Assembly (NCBI GenBank): GCA_028712155.1
Contig: JAQTQO010000014.1
Coordinates: 1 to 36,901, forward strand
DNA from: Patescibacteria group bacterium
Lineage (GTDB): Bacteria; Patescibacteriota; Patescibacteriia; Buchananbacterales; GWA2-38-13
Length of the DNA: 36,901 nt
Direction of reading: 5' to 3'
Shown here: positions 1 to 6,138 of the stretch, piece after piece
Layout of the letters: each line of letters begins with the position of its first letter
How positions within the stretch are numbered: the stretch's first letter is position 1
The notes under the pieces: generated by a model
Database searches by the model: none
What the model saw: only the letters and a program-made list of their open reading frames with translations
What the model was told of the DNA's origin: nothing
Made by a program: the position numbers and the translations under genes

Positions 1-532
1 CACCGGCGGCATCGTCGAGTGTCGCACCGACGAGCCGGAAACTCCGCGCATTTTTCATCAGCACCAACTCCGTATGCCCGCCTGAGACGACGAGTGCCAA
101 AGCCGGAAATAGAATTCTGAATTCTGAATTCTGGATTCTGGATTTCCCGCCGCGCGGTGGCAGCCACGCGGCGTACACGTGCGCCCGCAGGTGATTGATC
201 GGCACTATCGGTTTTTTCCACACAAATGCCAGAGCTTTAGCTGTTTCTGAGCCGACTAACAACGACGTAATAAGTCCGGGGCCGACCGTTACGGCCAGAC
301 GGTCAATGTCGGATGAATTTACCTTGGCTTGCCGCAGCGCAGCGTCTATCACCGGAATAATGTTGACGACGTGGTTGCGCGCGGCAACCTCCGGCACTAC
401 TCCACCGTAGCGCGCGTGGATTTTTATCTGCGACGCAACAACACTGGAGCGCACCACAAATCCTGCCGCGGTTTTTACCACTACCGCCGCCGCAGTTTCG
501 TCACAACTCGTTTCAATGCCTAAAATTATCAT
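1..532 (-). CDS. tsaD: TsaD/Kae1/Qri7 tRNA threonylcarbamoyladenosine synthase subunit, 3' end outside window
   Basis: This is the N-terminal 177 codons of the universal enzyme that transfers threonylcarbamoyl to A37 of ANN-decoding tRNAs, acting in the cytoplasm with TsaB and TsaE. The start shows the family signature MIILGIETSCDET, followed by ARNHVVNIIPVIDAAL, the metal-ligand region INHLRAHVYAAW (canonical INHxxGH; here the second ligand is the H of RAH) and LALVVSGGHTEL. Between INHLRAHVYAAWLP and the SGGHTEL strand there is a family-atypical insert of about 12 residues (KSRIQNSEFRIL), encoded by a heptamer tandem repeat. No Shine-Dalgarno site is seen before the ATG at 532. A second, decayed tsaD start lies 110 bases upstream. 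The rest of the gene is beyond position 1, so completeness cannot be judged. Confidence 0.95.
   Translation of the reverse strand, partial: MIILGIETSCDETAAAVVVKTAAGFVVRSSVVASQIKIHARYGGVVPEVAARNHVVNIIPVIDAALRQAKVNSSDIDRLAVTVGPGLITSLLVGSETAKALAFVWKKPIVPINHLRAHVYAAWLPPRGGKSRIQNSEFRILFPALALVVSGGHTELVLMKNARSFRLVGATLDDAAG
111..145. repeat. Five-copy heptamer tandem repeat inside tsaD
   Basis: Five consecutive 7-base units read agaattc, tgaattc, tgaattc, tggattc, tggattt on the plus strand. They lie in frame inside tsaD and encode the insert RIQNSEFRIL. Seven is not a multiple of three, so gain or loss of one unit would shift the tsaD frame. In its present state the frame is open. Confidence 0.85.
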
Positions 533-537
533 GGAAA

Positions 538-642
538 TTATTGCGTGAAGTAAAAAAACATTTCTCTGAGTCTCGCCCCTCGAAGTCCGCCTTTGGCGGA
601 CGAAGTGGGGTCACAAGATGTTTCAATACCGAGAATGAACAT
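538..642 (-). pseudogene. Decayed 5' end of a second tsaD copy
   Basis: Reading the minus strand from the ATG at 642 gives MFILGIETSCDPTSSAKG and then unrelated residues to a TAA at 538-540. The first 11 codons match the TsaD N-terminus (MIILGIETSCDE in the intact gene) but differ at many third positions, so this is not a fresh duplication. The match ends where a TCCGCC-TTT-GGCGGA palindrome begins. A GGAGG sequence lies upstream of the 642 start, whereas the intact start at 532 has none. It may be the original tsaD start, interrupted by a palindromic repeat, or a scar of gene replacement. Confidence 0.7.
581..605. repeat. REP-like palindrome TCCGCC-TTT-GGCGGA
   Basis: The perfect inverted repeat TCCGCC/GGCGGA with loop TTT (586-600) is flanked on both sides by the direct repeat cgaag. 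A sister palindrome, TCCGCC-TGG-GGCGGA, occurs at 26608-26622, so this is a dispersed intergenic repeat. It breaks the decayed tsaD start. Confidence 0.6.
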
Positions 643-665
643 GGAAAATATTTACCTCCGCCGTA

Positions 666-694
666 TTTACATTTATACCATTTTGTGCTACGTT
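666..694 (+). promoter_or_regulatory. Candidate sigma70 promoter for the 771 gene
   Basis: TTTACA (666-671), a 17-base spacer and TACGTT (689-694). The predicted start of transcription is near 701, giving a leader of about 70 bases to the GTG at 771. Confidence 0.4.
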
Positions 695-770
695 TTCCCA
701 TTCCATGCCGGGTGCGGTGAGCGGTTCACTTCGTCTGGTTGGTGTGGAAACTCATGCAAGAGGAGATATC

Positions 771-992
771 GTGTCCAAACCCGTTCTTTCCGGCAAGGCC
801 AAGGAGAAATTCGGGCAAGCGCTCCTCGCCATTTTCCTTCACGATCTTGGCGAGGTTCAGCGGGTGATCGATCTCAAGATCTCCGGCTTGCCGGCGCGCC
901 TCCAGCTCATTATGCTGCAGGCCCTAGACAAGATTGTGCGTGAACGCACCCTTGAGGCCGAAGCCGATCTCGAGGATGAGAAACGGGAGTGA
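771..992 (+). CDS. Small hypothetical protein with an L-x-x-DLGE helix
   Basis: A 73-residue protein I do not recognise. The GTG at 771 is chosen because AGGAG lies seven to eleven bases upstream; upstream ATGs lack such a site. The sequence looks all-helical: a charged N-terminus, the helix GQALLAIFLHDLGEVQRVI, a second amphipathic helix (LQLIMLQALDKIVRER) and an acidic tail. The stretch LLAIFLHDLGEVQRVI resembles LLVGMLAAQMMDDLGEFKRRI in the 1206 gene, so the two may be distant paralogues. No membrane segment or signal peptide is seen. An intrinsic terminator follows directly, so it is a one-gene transcript. Function unknown. Confidence 0.7.
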   Translation: MSKPVLSGKAKEKFGQALLAIFLHDLGEVQRVIDLKISGLPARLQLIMLQALDKIVRERTLEAEADLEDEKRE

Positions 993-1014
993 GGTCGTTA
1001 CCGACCTTCCTGAT

Positions 1015-1054
1015 AACGGCGTGTGGCAATGTGCTGCACGCCGTTCATTTTTTT
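1015..1054 (+). terminator. Intrinsic terminator after the 771 gene
   Basis: The stem AACGGCGTG (1015-1023) pairs with CACGCCGTT (1037-1045), followed by a T-rich tract. Confidence 0.75.
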
Positions 1055-1098
1055 AAAAACCTTGCCATGGAATTGTCGTTGACCGGCAGTGCCAAGCC

Positions 1099-1127
1099 TT
1101 GACCAAAACAATCCTATATGCTATTCT
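1099..1127 (+). promoter_or_regulatory. Candidate promoter and structured leader of the 1206 gene
   Basis: TTGACC (1099-1104), exactly 17 bases, TATTCT (1122-1127). The transcript leader up to 1205 contains a GGCAGA...TCTGCC hairpin enclosed by CAAG...CTTG (about 1137-1178), ending before the GGAGG of the 1206 gene. Confidence 0.55.
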
Positions 1128-1205
1128 CACCGATTGCAAGCTACGGCAGATTTCTGTGTCTGCCATAGGAACTTGCATCGTCGCTGCCCTTTTATAGGAG
1201 GCAAT

Positions 1206-1490
1206 ATGCCTCAGTCAGAGCAACCGGTCGGTATCCGCGACGAGGTCACGCGCAAGCTCCTCGTCGGTATGTTGGCCGCCCAGATGATGGACGACCTCGG
1301 TGAGTTCAAACGACGCATCGGCCCCTTCGTCCGGCCGGAGGACTTCCCGGACCTTGTGAAGGTCAAGGAGATCTTCTGGGGACTGATGGAAGAGGCCATG
1401 GCACTTGTCCGCAAGTCGGACATGGCTCGGGTCAGGTCCCATCCGTCCAAGGACGGCCCCCCGAAGTCGGGCAACACGGCGCACGGATAG
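1206..1490 (+). CDS. Small hypothetical protein, DLGE-motif relative of the 771 product
   Basis: A 94-residue soluble protein. The ATG at 1206 follows TAGGAGGCAAT, a near-ideal ribosome-binding site, so longer upstream reading is rejected. The middle is helical (VTRKLLVGMLAAQMMDDLGEFKRRI, then LVKVKEIFWGLMEEAMALVRK) and the last 20 residues are basic and probably disordered. The DLGE(F/V)(K/Q)R(R/V)I segment is shared with the 771 product. It has its own promoter and about 70 bases of structured leader. No enzymatic motif is visible and no function can be assigned. Confidence 0.7.
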   Translation: MPQSEQPVGIRDEVTRKLLVGMLAAQMMDDLGEFKRRIGPFVRPEDFPDLVKVKEIFWGLMEEAMALVRKSDMARVRSHPSKDGPPKSGNTAHG

Positions 1491-1604
1491 CGAACGAGAG
1501 TGAGTGGGTAGCGGTAACCCGGAGTAATTTCTGCATCATCTACAGATGAGAGGAAGAACAAGAATCCGGGAAATTACCTAGAAAACCCCTCAACCCACGT
1601 TCCA

Positions 1605-1632
1605 GGCGCGCGGCTCGCGTGAGTCGCGCGCC
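1605..1632. other. GC-rich hairpin between two small genes
   Basis: GGCGCGCG (1605-1612) pairs with CGCGCGCC (1625-1632). It is followed by actttac rather than a clean T run, so it is at best a weak terminator of the 1206 transcript. Confidence 0.4.
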
Positions 1633-1689
1633 ACTTTACAAAGTCCGAGAGGAGATTCGGCAATGGGCGAATTGCTCAGGAGGTAAATC

Positions 1690-1962
1690 GTGGAAGTTCA
1701 CCCGCGGGAACGTCTCGAGGCCGAGCGGCTGCTGTTGGTGGCCGTGCTGTGCCACACGCTCTGTGGCATGGCCGGAACGACTAACCCCGCCGGCATTCGG
1801 GAATTCTGCCAGACCGTTCGCAAGGATCCCGGGGCAATGGCCCAGAGGATCCTCGGCGTGCTCTCTCCGTTTTTGGAGAGCATGGGACGGAAGAGGGTGG
1901 AGTTCGAGTCGGTCTTCACCGGCCTGCTCCTCGCCGCCGTCGACAAGCTGGAACAACTGTAA
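1690..1962 (+). CDS. Small hypothetical helical protein
   Basis: A 90-residue protein starting with GTG at 1690, six bases after AGGAGG. Directly upstream is a seven-codon reading frame (1663-1686, MGELLRR) with its own GGAG site. Its last codons contain the AGGAGG of the downstream gene and its stop lies 3 bases before the GTG, which looks like translational coupling. The product is mostly helical and hydrophobic (RLLLVAVLCHTLCGMAG, AQRILGVLSPFLESMG, FTGLLLAAVDKLEQL) with two cysteines near the front. It could be a small membrane-associated or bundle protein. I do not recognise a family. Confidence 0.65.
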   Translation: MEVHPRERLEAERLLLVAVLCHTLCGMAGTTNPAGIREFCQTVRKDPGAMAQRILGVLSPFLESMGRKRVEFESVFTGLLLAAVDKLEQL

Positions 1963-1996
1963 GGACTCCGTTCGAGCCCCAGCAGATGTACCAGCC

Positions 1997-2026
1997 AAGC
2001 GCGTGCCCAGCACGCGCTTTTTCTTT
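1997..2026 (+). terminator. Intrinsic terminator after the 1690 gene
   Basis: The stem AAGCGCGTG (1997-2005) pairs with CACGCGCTT (2011-2019) across a CCCAG loop, followed by TTTTTCTTT. Confidence 0.85.
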
Positions 2027-2043
2027 GGGAGAAAAATTATAGT

Positions 2044-2399
2044 GTCATTCCGAGCCCGGTCGAGGGATCTCGCTCATTCCTCCGACAAATCTCGAAATTT
2101 TGGATTGAGCTGTTTGATGAGCCAAACTTTCTTTTCCCGTGACCATTTTTTTAGTTGTTTCTCTCTCTCAATGGCTGATGCAGGGTCGTCAAAAACCTCG
2201 AAGTAAACCAGTTTGGTTAAATTGTATTTTTTAGTAAATCCTTCAACCAGTTTCTGCTTGTGTTGCCAGACTCTTCGGGTAAGATCGCTCGTCACACCAA
2301 TATATGAAGTGGTGTTTTTTTGGTTCATCATAATATAAATGCAGAATTGTTTTTTCCGCATAGCTTGGGGAGAGATCCCTCGATAGGACTCGGGATGAC
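2044..2399 (-). mobile_element. Candidate one-gene GIY-YIG element with 28-bp inverted repeats
   Basis: The ends 2044-2071 and 2372-2399 are inverted copies of each other, identical at 24 of 28 positions. The nuclease gene 2074-2361 fills the space between them almost completely: the stop codon is 3 bases from one repeat and the start 11 bases from the other. I see no convincing target-site duplication. This layout suggests a compact repeat-plus-nuclease unit, but mobility is an inference. Confidence 0.55.
2074..2361 (-). CDS. Stand-alone GIY-YIG endonuclease
   Basis: A 95-residue single-domain protein of the UvrC/Slx1-type GIY-YIG superfamily. The first strand pair reads CIYIM (7-11) and YIGVT (20-24). 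The arginine-bearing helix follows as SDLTRRVWQHK, and the catalytic-helix region is AIEREKQLKKWSREKK, with the glutamate in EREKQLK. Family members cut DNA, with a metal held by the glutamate. There is no extra DNA-binding domain, as is typical for the small stand-alone group. It lies between two inverted repeats (see the element entry) and interrupts an otherwise envelope-related minus-strand cluster. Its AT-rich composition differs from the neighbours. Confidence 0.9.
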   Translation of the reverse strand: MRKKQFCIYIMMNQKNTTSYIGVTSDLTRRVWQHKQKLVEGFTKKYNLTKLVYFEVFDDPASAIEREKQLKKWSREKKVWLIKQLNPKFRDLSEE

Positions 2400-2416
2400 C
2401 GTGTAATTACCACGTT

Positions 2417-3169
2417 TCACGCCACCACCCCAAACATCAGATACAAATCGAAGGCGGTGTGCGCGAGCGCCGTGATGCCGTAGCCGCGCGCCAGGTACAC
2501 GCCCGAAAGCAGTACACTGGTGAAAAAAATGGAAACCAGTCCGCCTACGCTGGCGGAGCCCAGGTGCAGCAGGGCGAACACCGCCGAAGAGATCAGCGTG
2601 GCTTGCGCAGTGGCGACGCCGTCGTCGCCAAGCATTCGGCCGCGCTTCGCGAATAACCCATACAGTCCGGCGAGCAGCAGCACGCGGAACAGTAGCTCTT
2701 CGAACACGCCGGCCCCGACCGCCGCGACGACCTTGGCCCACGGTGAGCTCAGCCCCTGCAGCGCCAGCTGACGGGTGACGCCGGCATTGGATTGAAAAAC
2801 AAAGAAGTGCGGGAGTTTCCGGCCGAGGATGAGGTACACGAGGATGGCCAGCACCACGCCCGTCACTGCAGCCTCAAGGAACATGAGGAGCAAATACCAC
2901 GGCGAAATTTTTACCCGTTTTTTCGTCAGGTACCACAGGAAACCTACCGCCAGTCCTCCGACCGCACCGGCAACTAACCACGTGCTCCAGCGCAACCCAA
3001 ACATGGCGGCCAAAAACTGGAGTGTGAGGCGGAAGATCGCGTCCGCGCCGTTCACGTGCTCACCGAGCATCCCCTGCCACAAGCCGATTTCGTAAATTGC
3101 CAGGAGCGGCAGCACGGCAAGTACGCCGTAGGAAAAGTGTTTTGTTGTTTTGAGGTAATCGCCTTTCAT
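2417..3169 (-). CDS. CPBP (CAAX/Abi-type) intramembrane metalloprotease
   Basis: A 250-residue polytopic membrane protein with about seven to eight hydrophobic helices. The family's three motifs are present near the C-terminus: EELLFR (EExxxR, in GAGVFEELLFRVLLLAGLY), FALLHLG (FxxxH) and the final HTAFD segment. Members are membrane glutamic metalloproteases related to Rce1. In bacteria they act in bacteriocin immunity, signalling or protein maturation, and the substrate here is unknown. The start at 3169 opens MKGDYLKTTKHF; no clear ribosome-binding site is seen. The upstream side abuts the DUF559 repeat element, so its original promoter may have been displaced. Confidence 0.9.
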   Translation of the reverse strand: MKGDYLKTTKHFSYGVLAVLPLLAIYEIGLWQGMLGEHVNGADAIFRLTLQFLAAMFGLRWSTWLVAGAVGGLAVGFLWYLTKKRVKISPWYLLLMFLEAAVTGVVLAILVYLILGRKLPHFFVFQSNAGVTRQLALQGLSSPWAKVVAAVGAGVFEELLFRVLLLAGLYGLFAKRGRMLGDDGVATAQATLISSAVFALLHLGSASVGGLVSIFFTSVLLSGVYLARGYGITALAHTAFDLYLMFGVVA

Positions 3170-3184
3170 GTGAATATTTTTTCA

Positions 3185-3645
3185 CCCCTCTTACCCTAAG
3201 ACTGGGAGCTATTGGTTCCTCCCCTTGGGGCAAGGGGAGGGTAGGAGGGGTTAACCGTTAGCGCCGACACGATCTGTTCAATTACGCCATCAATGTTTTT
3301 CATTACATCTGAATTCTGAAATCGGATGACTGCAATGGTAAATTTTCCGAGATATTCAGTTCGTTGCCGGTCGTATTTTACTTGCGTCGTTTCACCGTGT
3401 TGACCACCGTCAATTTCGATTGCCAGCCGGCGGGCCGGCGTATAGAAATCCAAAATATACGGGCCTACGCCGTACTGCCGAAAAAATTTCATCCCGAGCA
3501 CTTGCCGGTTGCGGAGCTTACCCCAGAGCAGTCGTTCGGCGTCGGTAAAATTTTTTCTTAGCCGTCGGCGTTGAGGCTTCGACGCGGAGCGGTTGTAAAT
3601 TGACATCGGTTAACTCCCCTATCCCCTCTTACCCTAAGAGGGGGA
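3185..3645 (-). mobile_element. Candidate one-gene DUF559 nuclease element with palindromic ends
   Basis: The inverted repeats 3218-3257 and 3607-3645 (shared core cggttaac, then pyrimidine-rich blocks with an internal CCCCTT/AAGGGG-type hairpin) bracket the nuclease gene. In addition the direct repeat ccctcttaccctaag occurs at both outer edges (about 3186-3200 and 3625-3639). The nuclease C-terminus and the C-terminus of the neighbouring M23 protein both read into the repeats, which suggests insertion at the very ends of host genes. Confidence 0.5.
3196..3606 (-). CDS. DUF559/Vsr-like PD-(D/E)XK endonuclease
   Basis: A 136-residue protein of the DUF559 family, which shares the very-short-patch-repair fold. 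Visible hallmarks are RRLRKNFTDAERLLWGKLRNRQVLG at the start, KFFRQYGVGPYILDFYTP (the catalytic Asp is in the ILDF motif), then LAIEIDGGQHG (acidic residues of ExD/GGQH) and RTEYL. The last 20 or so residues (from about SYPPLAPRGG) are encoded by the flanking repeat and are unlikely to be part of the fold. Biochemical roles are poorly known, but the family belongs to DNA endonucleases. The position inside inverted repeats mirrors the GIY-YIG gene 850 bases away. Confidence 0.88.
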   Translation of the reverse strand: MSIYNRSASKPQRRRLRKNFTDAERLLWGKLRNRQVLGMKFFRQYGVGPYILDFYTPARRLAIEIDGGQHGETTQVKYDRQRTEYLGKFTIAVIRFQNSDVMKNIDGVIEQIVSALTVNPSYPPLAPRGGTNSSQS

Positions 3646-4317
3646 CATCGTTTTAGTTGGTGAGGTAACGTTCAGGCCGTGCTGTTCGAAAAATTGCATC
3701 GGGTCAAGATAGTCTTTCAACCCATTTTTCGTTGCGACGTAGCCGGCAAAACGTATCGCGGTGCCTTCCCACAGTTGGAAGTGGAGGTGCTTGCGTTCGC
3801 CGTCCGTGTCGTGGGAATTGGCGTCACCGAGGATGGCGATGGTCTCCCCTTTTTTAATTTTACTCCCGACCGCTTTGGCCGAGGAAAGTTTGAGATGGCC
3901 GTAGAGCGCGGAGATAGTTTTGCCGTTGATGCGGTAGCGGATGACCAGTACGCCGCCGTAGCCGCTCACCCACTGCCGTACCACGACCTGCCCGTCCGTA
4001 ATAGCGTACACCGGCACCTCGCCCGAGATGTCGCCGTATTCAATGTCATCGCCGGTGTGGTAGCCCCTGAAACGGTCCTGCACGTACTGGCCAAAGACTT
4101 TGAACGTCCGTCGCGCCAGGTAATCGGCAATTGGAAAAACGACGGCCGACGCAGATTCCGGTGTGGCGGTTGGTGCCACGGTTGGAGTGTGCGTTGGTGT
4201 CGCTGTTGACGCGACGGTCGGCGTCGGCGCAGGCTGGGAGACTGGCGCCACCGGCGTCGGTGCGCAGGCGGACAGCAGGAGCACGATGGCGGCCGCAAAT
4301 AGCGTTCGATGGTTCAT
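3634..4317 (-). CDS. M23 (LytM-type) peptidase lipoprotein
   Basis: The start at 4317 (MNHRTLFAAAIVLLLSAC) gives a clean lipoprotein signal with lipobox LSAC; the upstream in-frame ATG would overlap the preceding gene. A Pro/Thr linker of about 45 residues follows. The catalytic domain has YHTGDD (HxxxD zinc ligands), YGHLK and KHLHFQLWE (HxH), the full M23 set, so it should cleave peptidoglycan cross-links or be a scaffold variant anchored to the membrane. It begins four bases after the stop of the GT39 gene without its own Shine-Dalgarno site, so it is probably translationally coupled. Its last residues are encoded in the DUF559 element's repeat. Confidence 0.92.
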   Translation of the reverse strand: MNHRTLFAAAIVLLLSACAPTPVAPVSQPAPTPTVASTATPTHTPTVAPTATPESASAVVFPIADYLARRTFKVFGQYVQDRFRGYHTGDDIEYGDISGEVPVYAITDGQVVVRQWVSGYGGVLVIRYRINGKTISALYGHLKLSSAKAVGSKIKKGETIAILGDANSHDTDGERKHLHFQLWEGTAIRFAGYVATKNGLKDYLDPMQFFEQHGLNVTSPTKTMSPS

Positions 4318-4321
4318 GGTG

Positions 4322-6034
4322 TTAATCCGGTAAAGTCCCCAGTTTTTCAATTTTTTCCGCCGGTACGGTCCAGAGCGTAAAACGCGGGTCGTTCGGATTG
4401 CCGATCACCGCGGTTGGGGTGCTGGTGGAAAGCCCGAGTTGGTCAACGAACCACTCGGCGCTATCGGTGCGTTTGGCCGCGCGCTCCAACGTGTTTTGCC
4501 CGACCACCAGCATGACCTGCGTATTGGTGGCGTTGGGTAAAATCGCATCAAACTGGTTTTCCTCCAGTACGGTTTTAAGGCCGTCCGTGGAGATGGCCGT
4601 CCAGCCGTGGTAGATAGTTCTGCGGATGAAATACCACAGCGGCGTCGGCCAGACGAGGTCGGCATCGTACGCGATCAGCAGGGATTTTTCCGGTTTTTTT
4701 GCCGCGCGCGCAACGCCGGCGTCGGCAAAACTCTGCAGCACGGGGAACTGCAGCTTCGGGGGTGCGGAGGGGCGGAAGCCGTCGAGTTCGCGCGCTAACA
4801 CGGCATCCAGTTGGTTATAGCCGAAGTTCCCGCCTTCGTTGCGCAGCAGCGAAACAATCCACGGGTTGCCCGGACGGTAGTCGGTGGTGAATGTATTGGT
4901 CCAGCTAAACCACCCCAGTCCGGTGACGCAGGCGAGCCCGACAAAAACGAGAATCGGCCGCCACGATTTTGGAGTCCGGTGCATCACGGCGTCGGCGGTC
5001 AGGGCAACCGTCAGGATCATCCAGGGAACCAAGAGCACCAGGAACCGGGGGCTGGGGCCGATGACCATCAGCAAGGCGACCGTCCACCCGATGCCGAGCC
5101 CGATGAACTGATTGGCGGGTTTGCGCCAGTGCCAGACAAGGTACAGCACACTCAAACCGGCCAGGGCGGACAGCGGCGCTGCGGAACGGTACAGCGTCGG
5201 GAGAAAATTTTGTACACGCTGCGTGAACGACCCGATCATTTCTTTGCCCGGCAGAAACCGCCAGGCCGGCACATCGATGCCGAGCAGTGAAGAAATTTGT
5301 AAATCAAAATGCCCGCGGTTGTGGAAGAGCGCGAGGTTGTAAATGACGATCGGTAAAATAACCACGCCAAAGACAATTTGCCCCCGCCAGAATTTTTTTT
5401 CGCGCAGCGTTGTCCGGGCGGCGATGCCGAGGTACGAAATAATGATCGGCAAGAACACCACGACGGTGTATTTAGAAAGCACGGCCAGCCCGTAGATGAG
5501 CCACATCGCGTACCACCAGCGCGGTTCTTTGAGCGCACGTAAAAAAGCATAGAGCGCGGAGAGCAGCAGCGCGAGCGTGATGCTCTCCTGTAATCCCAGC
5601 CGCGACGGCCATATCAGATAGAGTTCAACCGCGCCCAGCGCCGCCGCAATAATGCCGGCGCGTTCATTTTTTAGCTGCCGGCCGATGAGGTACAGCAGCC
5701 ATACGACCGCGATACCGGCAAACGCACTGGGCAGCCGCAAGCCCCAGACGTTCTCTCCAAAAATCCGCATCGAGAAATGCTGCACGGAAAACACTAGCGG
5801 CGGATGGTCGTGAAACGACAGGTACGACCACCACGGCCGCACTGCGTACCACTCCGCGGGCGTCCCCTGCGCGGGCGTGCCGAGGAAATCCAGATACCCG
5901 ATGGATCGCACGCCCAGGAACGCTTCGTCGGTCACAACGTCGGCGTGGTCAAGCTGCCAAATCCGCAGGAACGCAGCTCCAAGCAGAATGGCTATGAGGA
6001 TGAACGTGAAAGCCCTGGGTTTAATATGTTGCAT
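4322..6034 (-). CDS. GT39/ArnT-type polyprenyl-phosphate-sugar glycosyltransferase
   Basis: A 570-residue integral membrane protein with about 11-12 transmembrane helices followed by a soluble C-terminal domain of about 190 residues. The N-terminal periplasmic loop begins LDHADVVTDEAF, with the DE pair expected of GT-C enzymes. It continues FHDHPPLVF and ENVWGLRLPSAFAGI, which is the PMT_2 pattern. Such enzymes transfer a sugar from a lipid-phosphate carrier to protein or lipid on the outer face. The gene heads a two-gene unit with the M23 lipoprotein. Its promoter is an extended -10 only eight bases before the ATG, so the mRNA is probably leaderless. Acceptor and sugar cannot be read from sequence. 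Confidence 0.88.
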   Translation of the reverse strand: MQHIKPRAFTFILIAILLGAAFLRIWQLDHADVVTDEAFLGVRSIGYLDFLGTPAQGTPAEWYAVRPWWSYLSFHDHPPLVFSVQHFSMRIFGENVWGLRLPSAFAGIAVVWLLYLIGRQLKNERAGIIAAALGAVELYLIWPSRLGLQESITLALLLSALYAFLRALKEPRWWYAMWLIYGLAVLSKYTVVVFLPIIISYLGIAARTTLREKKFWRGQIVFGVVILPIVIYNLALFHNRGHFDLQISSLLGIDVPAWRFLPGKEMIGSFTQRVQNFLPTLYRSAAPLSALAGLSVLYLVWHWRKPANQFIGLGIGWTVALLMVIGPSPRFLVLLVPWMILTVALTADAVMHRTPKSWRPILVFVGLACVTGLGWFSWTNTFTTDYRPGNPWIVSLLRNEGGNFGYNQLDAVLARELDGFRPSAPPKLQFPVLQSFADAGVARAAKKPEKSLLIAYDADLVWPTPLWYFIRRTIYHGWTAISTDGLKTVLEENQFDAILPNATNTQVMLVVGQNTLERAAKRTDSAEWFVDQLGLSTSTPTAVIGNPNDPRFTLWTVPAEKIEKLGTLPD

Positions 6035-6042
6035 GCAGGGTC

Positions 6043-6051
6043 ATCATAGCA
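6043..6051 (-). promoter_or_regulatory. Extended -10 (TGCTATGAT) for the GT39 gene, leaderless geometry
   Basis: On the minus strand TGCTATGAT is followed by eight bases and then the ATG at 6034, which leaves almost no 5' leader. No good -35 is seen. Confidence 0.5.
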
Positions 6052-6120
6052 GGAGCTTTGGCGATAGTGAAAGGCCGTTTTGCCCGGCAGTTCCGCGCTT
6101 CTTCCGCGGAGCCTCGTGTC

Positions 6121-6129
6121 TGCTATAAT
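6121..6129 (+). promoter_or_regulatory. Extended -10 (TGCTATAAT) for the Memo-CapA gene, leaderless geometry
   Basis: A perfect TATAAT with a TGC extension is followed by nine bases and then ATG at 6139. It is the mirror image of the divergent GT39 promoter. Confidence 0.6.
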
Positions 6130-6138
6130 GGGAACGCT

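Noticed and set aside
581-605. Palindrome as a terminator of tsaD or of a plus-strand gene
   Set aside because: There is no T run on either side and a sister copy occurs elsewhere, so a dispersed repeat is more likely.
1969-1981. GTTCGAGCCCC resembles a tRNA T-loop
   Set aside because: No acceptor, D or anticodon stems can be formed around it, and the stretch directly follows the stop codon of the 1690 gene.
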